Below, in pieces: positions 1-6,400 of a stretch of DNA of 6,534 nucleotides (position 1 is its first letter; each line of letters starts with the position of its first letter). The stretch is from Thermogutta sp. Its GTDB lineage: Bacteria > Planctomycetota > Planctomycetia > Pirellulales > Thermoguttaceae. The notes below the pieces were generated by a model. That model ran no database searches and was not told where the DNA came from. It saw only the letters and a program-made list of their open reading frames with translations. The position numbers and the translations under genes were made by a program. Location: contig JAAZNR010000626.1 in assembly GCA_012798155.1 (NCBI GenBank), forward strand, positions 1 to 6,534, in the 5' to 3' direction.

Positions 1-152
1 AGCCACGTTTCGTCGTCCGACAGATATTCTAGGATGGTGGTCCCGAACCAGCCGGGAAGCCAAGGGCAATCGATGATCAGACCGACCGGCTCCGGCACGA
101 TCGATTCGCCGCGAACCAGCCGCAGCATCGCGTCCCACTGATCGTCGCGCAT
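1..152 (-). CDS. Uroporphyrinogen decarboxylase (URO-D) family protein, N-terminal part
   Basis: Reading from the ATG at 152 leftwards gives 50 residues with no stop before the window edge, so only the N-terminus is present. The stretch VGLIIDCPWLPGW (residues 23-35), followed by GTTILEYLSDDETW (37-50), resembles from memory the conserved opening of uroporphyrinogen-decarboxylase-family proteins of Planctomycetota. In those it reads roughly as VGFIIDSPWLPGW followed by a short D/E-Y-x-SD segment. This family includes true HemE (porphyrin side-chain decarboxylation) as well as corrinoid or CoM-type methyltransferases, and the fragment seen does not decide between them. A purine-rich stretch AAAGGGAA lies at 164-157 on the - strand, six bases before the ATG, and is a plausible ribosome binding site supporting this start. 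The gene is transcribed divergently from the bc-complex operon, with about 450 bp between them. Family assignment is by recall of motif resemblance over a short fragment, so function is tentative. Confidence 0.6.
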   Translation of the reverse strand, partial: MRDDQWDAMLRLVRGESIVPEPVGLIIDCPWLPGWFGTTILEYLSDDETW

Positions 153-605
153 GAAATTCCCTTTCTTCGCCGGACAGCGTGGCACGGCTAGTCGGAAGCC
201 GTCGCCCATCCTTCGACGCCTGGAGCCTTTTTCGCAAGCGTCCCCAACCGGTCTCCATCGCGTCCGCGGTCACCTCCGACCTCACCTTAACCTTTTCTCA
301 TCCTAATCCTTCGCCCGAGCGTTGCCAAACCGCGCCCGGCGGCCGTGTCCTGCGCCATGAAAAGGATGGAGCGTCGCCTGGCTGCCGGGAACGACCACTC
401 CGTCCGCAATCCGACGATGCGAGAATGCGTACTGGACTTCGCGCCGTGCCCCGCTTCGTCGGGTAGCGCGAAAACCGCCCGTTCAGTGTAGATTAGGAAA
501 TGGGGCGATCCCAGCGTCGCGGGGGGCAATCCCAGCGTCGCGGCCCTGCGTATTGCCCGTATCCGCTAGAGAGCGGCCCGCCTTTGCCGCGCCATCGACG
601 CCGAT
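153..605. promoter_or_regulatory. Divergent intergenic region without a convincing gene
   Basis: This 453-bp stretch separates the divergent URO-D-like gene from the Rieske gene, so promoters for both should lie here. Open frames across it (for example 179-466 on + and 287-529 on -) encode Arg/Pro/Ser-rich sequence with no recognisable domain and look like chance frames in GC-rich DNA. A lower-GC patch at about 287-308 (TTAACCTTTTCTCATCCTAA) and another at 485-500 are candidates for promoter melting regions. TAGATT at 489-494 is a weak -10-like hexamer for the operon, but no matching -35 is seen. I see no tRNA, no clear terminator and no insertion-sequence ends. The only well-defined structure is the 21-bp tandem repeat at 502-543, listed separately. 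Confidence 0.5.
502..543. repeat. Two tandem 21-bp direct repeats upstream of the bc operon
   Basis: Positions 502-522 and 523-543 are head-to-tail copies of a 21-bp unit (GGGGCGATCCCAGCGTCGCGG-like) that differ only at one base (G at 507, A at 528). The period of 21 bp is two helical turns, so both copies would face the same side of the DNA. They lie 63 bp upstream of the Rieske start codon and just downstream of a weak -10-like hexamer at 489-494. The placement would suit a pair of operator sites or a leader element, but a chance slippage duplication is equally possible. No regulator family is recognised. Confidence 0.75.
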
Positions 606-1253
606 ATGCACCGTCCCGATCAGATGGACCCTGACGATCACGTACCGCCGATCGATCCATCCCCGGATCACGTTTCGTCGCCGCGGATGCCGTGCGGCGA
701 CCGAGACGTTCCCGCCGGGTGGAGCCGCCGCCGATACCTTCGCGCTTCCCTTGCAACCGTCGCGAGCGCGGCGCCCAAGCTCGGCTTTAGGCTGGGAATG
801 GCGGTGTTGGGCTGCATCGGCGGCCTGTGGGCCTTCTTAAGCTTGCGATTTGCGGTGCCGAACGCCGCGGCTCGCAATCGGCTGCGTTTTCGCGCCGGAC
901 CCATCAGGGAATTCACGGAAGAGGGAGTTTACGCCCGATTTCGAGATAGTCACGGCGTCTGGATCGTTTGTCTTCGAATCTCGGGAACCCGACGGCTGCT
1001 GGCCTATCGCGCGGCATGCACGCACCTCGGCTGTTTGACCCTCTGGGCGGAAGCGGAGGGCGAGTTCCAATGCCCCTGCCACGGCAGCGCGTTCGATTTG
1101 GCCGGCGTCAACCTCCGCGGCCCGGCGCCGCGCCCGCTCGATCTTTGCGCCATCCGGGCCGCGGGCGACGGCTACGTGGAAATCGACGCCTCGCGCGTCT
1201 TCCGTCGCGAGGCCGGCCAAGCTCTCCCCCCCGATAGCTACCTCTTGGTCTGA
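606..1253 (+). CDS. qcrA: Rieske [2Fe-2S] subunit of a bc/b6f-type quinol oxidoreductase
   Basis: This protein takes one electron from quinol at the Qo site of the cytochrome b subunit and passes it to a c-type cytochrome on the outer face of the membrane. It is 215 residues long. The cluster-binding boxes are CTHLGC (138-143) and CPCHGSAF (156-163), with 12 residues between them as is usual. Fe ligands are C138, H140, C156 and H159, and C143 with C158 would form the stabilising disulfide. GPAPRPL (172-178) matches the conserved loop after the second box. The N-terminal SRRRYLR (40-46) is a twin-arginine (Tat) type signal, and a single hydrophobic anchor follows at about 63-80, as in other Rieske proteins. 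The Tyr usually found two residues after CHGS is Phe163 here. The start at 606 gives a rather long, Asp/Pro-rich leader before the Tat motif; an in-frame ATG at 624 is possible, and neither has a good ribosome binding site. The stop is 7 bp before the cytochrome b start, indicating cotranscription. The petC/qcrA naming is by function. Confidence 0.95.
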   Translation: MHRPDQMDPDDHVPPIDPSPDHVSSPRMPCGDRDVPAGWSRRRYLRASLATVASAAPKLGFRLGMAVLGCIGGLWAFLSLRFAVPNAAARNRLRFRAGPIREFTEEGVYARFRDSHGVWIVCLRISGTRRLLAYRAACTHLGCLTLWAEAEGEFQCPCHGSAFDLAGVNLRGPAPRPLDLCAIRAAGDGYVEIDASRVFRREAGQALPPDSYLLV

Positions 1254-1260
1254 ACGACTC

Positions 1261-2034
1261 ATGCGACTGATTCAGCGGATTCGTCGATCGCAACTTTATC
1301 GCAGCGTGATACGGCATCCCGCCCCCCGGGATCGTCGAAACCGTGCGGCCGTCGTTTTGACGAATCTCGTCCTCCACCTGCACGCCGTGGCGATCTCCCG
1401 CCATGCCGTCCGAATCGGCTATACCTGGTGCCTCGGCGGCATCGCCTTCTTCCTCATGCTTGTAGAGACGATCACCGGCGTCCTGCTGATGTTCTACTAC
1501 CGGCCTACCACAGTACACGCCTATCGCGACATGCTGGAGTTGCGGGACGTCGTCTCTTTCGGAATGGTCCGCGAAATCCACCGCTGGGGCGCTCACGCGA
1601 TGGTGATCATCGTCATGCTGCACATGCTGCGGGTCTTCCTGACCGGGAGCTACCGCCCCCCCCGGGAGTTCAACTGGGTCGTCGGCGTAATGCTGCTTTT
1701 GTTGACGCTCTTTCTGGCCTTCACCGGATACCTCTTGCCGTGGGACCAGCTTTCCATGTGGGCGGTGACCGTGGGCACGAACATGGCGGGCGCCGCGCCC
1801 TTCATCGGCCACGAAGGCCCCGGCTCCGCATGGATCACCGCCGGCGGTGAACCCCTCATTACATCGCAGTCCGACGTCCGCTACCTCTTGCTGGGAGCGA
1901 GCAGCGTTACGGAAGAGACCCTAAACCGCTTTTACGTACTCCATTGCATAGCCTTGCCCCTGGCCGTGTTCGCCCTTTGTGCCTTGCATTTTTGGCGCGT
2001 GCGGAAAGACGGCGGCATCAGCGGGCCGCTTTAG
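1261..2034 (+). CDS. qcrB: Cytochrome b6-type subunit (N-terminal half of cytochrome b)
   Basis: This is the dihaem membrane core of the quinol oxidoreductase, 257 residues long. The four haem-b ligands are H107 (in IHRWG) and H121 (in LHMLRV) on one helix, and H228 (in VLHCIALP) and H243 (in ALHFWRVRK) on the other. H228 and H243 have 14 residues between them, the b6/Firmicutes spacing rather than the bc1 spacing of 13. Four transmembrane helices fit at about 56-79, 109-127, 138-159 and 226-246. FYYRPT (78-83), TGYLLPWDQ (155-163) and the ending GGISGPL are close to chloroplast cytochrome b6. C57, in the segment WCLGG, aligns with Cys35 of spinach b6, which binds haem c_i (c_n) covalently. 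The first 50 residues, with the segment [18 protein letters not shown], form a cytosolic extension absent from plant b6, and I recall similar extensions in planctomycete homologues. The protein ends at the b6 boundary, so the C-terminal half is supplied by the next gene. Confidence 0.96.
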   Translation: MRLIQRIRRSQLYRSVIRHPAPRDRRNRAAVVLTNLVLHLHAVAISRHAVRIGYTWCLGGIAFFLMLVETITGVLLMFYYRPTTVHAYRDMLELRDVVSFGMVREIHRWGAHAMVIIVMLHMLRVFLTGSYRPPREFNWVVGVMLLLLTLFLAFTGYLLPWDQLSMWAVTVGTNMAGAAPFIGHEGPGSAWITAGGEPLITSQSDVRYLLLGASSVTEETLNRFYVLHCIALPLAVFALCALHFWRVRKDGGISGPL

Positions 2035-2053
2035 TAAACCTCTTTGACGTGAA

Positions 2054-2072
2054 AATGCCGCGGCATTGCCGC
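2054..2072 (+). other. 14-bp palindrome with potential short hairpin between the cytochrome b genes
   Basis: The 62-bp gap between the cytochrome b stop and the chosen start of the subunit-IV gene contains AATGCCGCGGCATT (2054-2067), a perfect 14-bp palindrome. It overlaps a second inverted repeat whose RNA could form a five-base-pair GC stem with loop ATT (GCGGC at 2060-2064, GCCGC at 2068-2072). It is the widest gene-to-gene gap inside the operon. There is no U-tract, so it does not look like an intrinsic terminator. It may be a protein-binding site, an mRNA-processing or translation-tuning element, or coincidence in GC-rich DNA. If the subunit-IV gene started at the in-frame ATG at 2055, the palindrome would be coding. 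Confidence 0.4.
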
Positions 2073-2096
2073 CGCCATCCACGCACCACGGCAACC

Positions 2097-3440
2097 ATGA
2101 TCGACGAGTCGCCCCTGCTTTGGCCGCAATCCGCTTCAGCCGTCCCGGCATGGCTCTACGCGGTTCTGGCGGTGTTCAATGCGGTCGCAGCCTTGCGAAC
2201 GGGAAAGACATGGCGACAAGACCCGTCTGCCGGGCGTTTCCCCCTTGCTTTAATCTCTTTCGGCCTGTACGCGGCCGTCGCGGCGGCGGCCCTCGGACTG
2301 TTCTTCTTCACCGGGAAGTTGCCCGGCCTGCCCGAATCTTTCAAGAGGTTTGTCGATTCCTCCCTCAATGCGGCGACCGTGTGTGTTTTGTGGTGGGGTT
2401 TTCTGTTCGCTTTCCTCCTGCTCAGGCGGCGCCTGGTCTCTCCGAACAGCCGCCCCCACGTCCTGAATCTCCCTGCCTTGGCGTTCCTTGTCGCCTTGAG
2501 CGATGGCCAATTCTCCGGTTTGGTTTGGCAGCCTGACAACTTCGCCATCGTTTTGATTGTCGCGGCGACGCTCTTCCACCTTTATTTCGCGTTGTCGTCG
2601 GCGGTTCGGAATGATGATCGGATTGCGCGCGGGTTACCGCCGCTCGAAGGCGAGAAGCGGGAACGGGAAAAGGTCCTCGTCTGGCCGGACCTCGTTTACA
2701 TCGAATTGATCGCCATGATCGTCGTTATGACGGGACTTTTGATTTGGTCCTTGGCGCTGCCCGCCCCCTTGGAGGCCCCCGCCGATCCGCTGCATACCCC
2801 CAACCCCGCCAAGGCCCCCTGGTACTTCGTGGGACTGCAAGAACTGCTCGTCTATTTCGACCCTTGGTTGGCGGGCGTCGTCATCCCGGGGATACTCGCG
2901 CTGGGGTTGATCGCTTTACCGTATCTGGACCCGTCGCCCGAGGGCAGCGGCTACTACTCCCTTGCGTCTCGCCCGCGTGTCGCCGCCGCATTTCTCTTCG
3001 GCTTCTTCGGCCTGTGGCTGCTGCTGATCGTGATTGGCGTTTTCTTCCGCGGGCCCAATTGGGCGTTCTACGGGCCGTTCGAGTCGCGAGACGTGCCCAA
3101 GATCGAATCGACACGAGCGCGGCCGCTTTCGACGTGGTTGCACGCCCCCGGCGCGGCGTCCGAGCGACCTTCCGAGGAAGGCCGTCGCTCCGGCACGGTC
3201 GCGATCCTGTTACGCGAATGGCCGGGGCCGGCGTTCCTCCTTGCCTACTTCCTCATCTTGCCCCACGCGCTTCAGCGCGGTCCGACGCGAGCTTTCCGCC
3301 GCCGCGTCGGCGCCGTCCGTTATCATGCGGCCATGTTCCTTTTTCTTTTCATGTTACTCATCCCGATCAAGATGCTTTTGCGGGAGGCTTGTGCCGTAAA
3401 CTACATTCTGTATCTGCCGGAATGGGGTTGGAATATCTGA
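2097..3440 (+). CDS. Extended subunit-IV-like cytochrome b C-terminal domain protein
   Basis: This 447-residue membrane protein supplies the C-terminal half of cytochrome b (subunit IV/PetD equivalent), which completes the Qo quinol-oxidation site. The recognisable core runs from about 196 to 322: VWPDLVYIELIAMIVV, the Qo loop TPNPAKAPWYFVGLQELL (234-251), a helix at about 258-277 ending IALPYLD, and a helix at about 294-317. The Qo motif PEWY is replaced by APWY (240-243), so its glutamate is missing. Before the core lie about 195 residues with four to five predicted membrane segments (about 17-34, 48-71, 93-110, 122-142 and 146-168). After it come about 115 residues with two more (about 377-393 and 409-427). 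Plant subunit IV has only about 160 residues. I do not recognise a separate function for the extensions. No CXXCH is present, so this is not a fused cytochrome c. ATG 2097 was chosen because MIDESPLLWPQ leads into the first helix. ATG 2055 and an upstream ATG at 1944 are in frame, but the latter overlaps cytochrome b. It is a partner of the preceding gene and 28 bp upstream of the multihaem cytochrome. Confidence 0.88.
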   Translation: MIDESPLLWPQSASAVPAWLYAVLAVFNAVAALRTGKTWRQDPSAGRFPLALISFGLYAAVAAAALGLFFFTGKLPGLPESFKRFVDSSLNAATVCVLWWGFLFAFLLLRRRLVSPNSRPHVLNLPALAFLVALSDGQFSGLVWQPDNFAIVLIVAATLFHLYFALSSAVRNDDRIARGLPPLEGEKREREKVLVWPDLVYIELIAMIVVMTGLLIWSLALPAPLEAPADPLHTPNPAKAPWYFVGLQELLVYFDPWLAGVVIPGILALGLIALPYLDPSPEGSGYYSLASRPRVAAAFLFGFFGLWLLLIVIGVFFRGPNWAFYGPFESRDVPKIESTRARPLSTWLHAPGAASERPSEEGRRSGTVAILLREWPGPAFLLAYFLILPHALQRGPTRAFRRRVGAVRYHAAMFLFLFMLLIPIKMLLREACAVNYILYLPEWGWNI

Positions 3441-3468
3441 TCTCCCTAACCGTCCGACGCGATCGACC

Positions 3469-6400
3469 ATGCAAATCCGGGAGGAAACCCACTACGATTT
3501 GAATCTGCTCCACGTCATCTTGGCGGCGACTTCTTGGTTATTGCTGCTGGTGACGATCGTCTGGATCGTGCGCGACGCCCGCCGGCCCTGGAAGCGCTAC
3601 CAGGCGGAAGCCTCGGGTTTGCTCGACCGATTTACCTCCGATAATCCCGAGGCGTGGGGGCGATCCCTTCCTCGCAACGCGGGGCGGCAAGCAAGAGGCG
3701 TCTTCGGCGAGATTCCGCCTCCTTCATGGGACGGCGTCATCGCACTCCGCGGCATCGAGATGCCCGGCTTCGACCGAGACGGTACGGTACCACGCGGCAC
3801 GCCGGTCGATCGCTGCGTTACCTGTCACGCATTGATCGACTGGTCGGAGGAAGAACACGCTGCTCCTTCCGACGGGGGCCGGGATTTCGCAAGCCTTGCC
3901 TCCCGAGTGTTCCCGTGGACGGGTCTCTGGGGAATTCCCACCGGCCCGGTCAACCCGCGGCGCCCCGTAGTCTCGAATCCAGCCACCGTGCGGCTTTGGT
4001 TGCCTCTCGTACCCCGATCCCCGGCCGGCAAGACGTCGGCGAATCCGGGAAGCGCCGCCATTGCCGACGCCTTGCCGACGAGCGTGCCGGCCTCGACGTC
4101 GCCGCCCGCGGAGGCGGCTTGGGAACGTTGGGGATTGGCCTTGGTCGAACCATCGCCGGCCGGCTTATACGGGGCGATGGTCGTGGGAACGGCCCCGCTT
4201 TCCCCTGCCGCCCTCGCTGAACTGCGTCCCGGCGACGTCATTGTTGCGGTCGGAGACGCCGCGATTCGTAGGGCGACGGAAGTGATGCCGGTACTGGAGG
4301 ACTGGTTTCAGCGCGGCCGCGGAGGCGCGCCATCCCAATGGCTACAGACGCGAGATTTCCCGACTGCCGCAGCGCCGCAGCGCCGCGTCCCGTGCGTTCG
4401 GTTGACGGTCGAGCGAGGTCGCCCGAACCCTTTGGCGGGCCACCCGCGTCCCGATCTTTACCTCTCCCCCGATAGCCCGCACCCGATCGAGGAGTTCGGC
4501 TGCACAATTTGCCACGAAGGGCAAGGTGCGGCGACCGAGTTCGTCCACACCGCGCACTTCCCTAAATCCGCCGCCCAAGCCCGGCAGTGGCAAGATGAGC
4601 ACTCTTGGCATCCGGAGGAAAGCTCGCGGTATCCAATGACCGGCAACCCCTTGCTCCAACGGAGCTGCCTGGCCTGCCACCGGCGGGTCTTCGACTTGGC
4701 GGAAACGGGAGATCCCGTCCGCCCTGCCGCCGAGAGACTGCTGGAGGGACGCCGGGCCTTCGAACGCTACGGTTGCTTCGGATGCCACGACGTGACCGAC
4801 GCCGAGTCGCCTCACCCCAGTGATCCGGACATCCTTCGAGAGCCGGCGTATCGCGGAGCCGCGTCCCAGCTATTGACGCTCGATGCCTTGCCGCAGTCGG
4901 TGCGACAAGCGGCGATTGCCTACCTCAAAGGCTCCGAAGACGAGCGGCTGCGGCAAGACCTGGCGGCGGCCGTCGCCGCCTGGTTGGCGCCGACCTCGCC
5001 CGATCGCGAGTCCGCAGCCGGAACCGATCGCGACGGCGCGCAAGGCATGGTCGCAGCGCAGCGTGAAGATAGATTCGCCCGTCTGGAGGCCGGGCGTCTG
5101 CTCCGGGTGCTGACGACGAATCGCCGCGGCGACATGATTCCGCCGCGAGGTCCCAGCCTGCGTTACATCGCTCAACGGCGCGACGCCGCGTACGTGAGCA
5201 AATACATCGCGAATCCGACGGCCCAGCGGTCAGACGCGCGGATGCCCCGATTATTCGGTCTGCTGGAACACGTAAACCCTCAAGGGAAAGAGGAGTTACG
5301 CGGATACGAAGACGTGGAGATGGCGGGAATAGCGGCATATCTGACGGCCGGCCCGCCCTCCCCGGAAGTCCTGTCGGATGTCAACGCCGTGAACGTAACG
5401 CCGCGGGCTCGCGTCTCCCACGACGACGCGGAGAGGGAGTGGGGAAAACGACTTTTCGCAACGCAAGGCTGCCTGGGCTGCCACCGCCACCCGGACTTCC
5501 CCGAGGCGCAATCGACGTTCGGCTTCGATCTCGCCGGCTTGTCATCCCGCTGGAACGCCACGGCGGCCGGCATCCGCAGCGACGGCTCGTCTTCATTGCC
5601 GCGGGCGGACGCCCTCGATCGGCTGGCGGCATGGTTGGATAATCCCCAAACGTTCAACCCTCGTACCCGGATGCCGCGACCGCAGTTTCGTTCCGAACAC
5701 CGGTTTGTGGATCAAGGCGGAGAAACGAATCCATCGGGCACCCCGGCCGACGGCCGCGCGGCCGTCGAGCCTTCCGGCGGTCCAAGCCGCGATTGGGATC
5801 CCTCCGCATTCGTGGACGCCTTGGCCTCCGATGCCCGCCGGCAAACGATTCTCCGCGCGTTGGCTGCGTATTTATTATCCGCCCCCGATTCCGCGAGCGC
5901 GGCCGGTAAGGGCGCGAATCCGTCCGGCCCGAATCCCTCTCCCTCCGACGCCGCAATCGAGGCCGTGTTCCGTGCATATTTGGAGAAGCAAGTACCGGAC
6001 GAGCTTCTCGCCGAGGCCTTGACGCAAGGTTTGTCCGGCGGCGCGTGGGAGGCGATTTCGCCCGCGGCTTGGGCCGATCTGCGGGAAATAACGGCCCCGC
6101 TCGATCGCGCCAAGAGGCTGCGGTATATCGGACGCCGCGCCCTGCGGCGCCACGGTTGCCACGGTTGCCACGACATCCCCGGGTTGGAGGACGCCGGCCC
6201 CATCGGCCCTGCCCTGGTGAATTGGGGGTCCAAGCAACCCTCGCAATTGGCCTTCGATCACATCCTGGAGTACCTCTGCGAAACACCGGCCGGCCGCGAT
6301 GATACTGCCGCCCTCAAGCAGCACGACGGCCTGCCGCTCTTGATGTTGACGACCAAGCAACGGGAAGGATGGCTCTTTCAAAAGCTGGTATCACCGCGGA

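Noticed and set aside
179..466. 95-codon open frame on + in the divergent intergenic region
   Set aside because: Arg/Ser/Pro-rich with no recognisable domain or ribosome binding site, and overlapped by similar frames on the other strand; typical chance frame in GC-rich DNA.
483..671. Minus-strand frame with the repeated peptide DAGIAPR
   Set aside because: The peptide repeat is only the translation of the 21-bp DNA repeat, and the frame runs antisense into the Rieske gene.
1108..1812. 234-codon minus-strand frame antisense to Rieske and cytochrome b
   Set aside because: His/Arg/Gly-rich composition is the complement of membrane-helix codons; the + strand genes are unambiguous here.
1944..2096. 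Longer 498-residue version of the subunit-IV protein starting inside cytochrome b
   Set aside because: It would overlap the cytochrome b gene by 91 bases and add an Arg/His-rich leader; the ATG at 2097 leads directly into the first membrane segment.
2744..3502. 252-codon + frame overlapping the subunit-IV gene
   Set aside because: Arg-rich out-of-frame shadow without domains; the real frame has membrane helices and the Qo loop.
3654..4220. 188-codon + frame inside the multihaem cytochrome gene
   Set aside because: Arg/Gly-rich shadow; the continuous frame from 3469 with CXXCH and PDZ-like motifs explains the region.
4368..4388. Short GCAGCGCC-type tandem repetition
   Set aside because: Small GC-rich coding repetition in an Ala/Pro-rich linker; no evidence of function.
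5654..6286. 210-codon minus-strand frame opposite the cytochrome gene
   Set aside because: Extremely Arg/Pro-rich antisense frame with no domain; an artefact of GC-rich codon usage.
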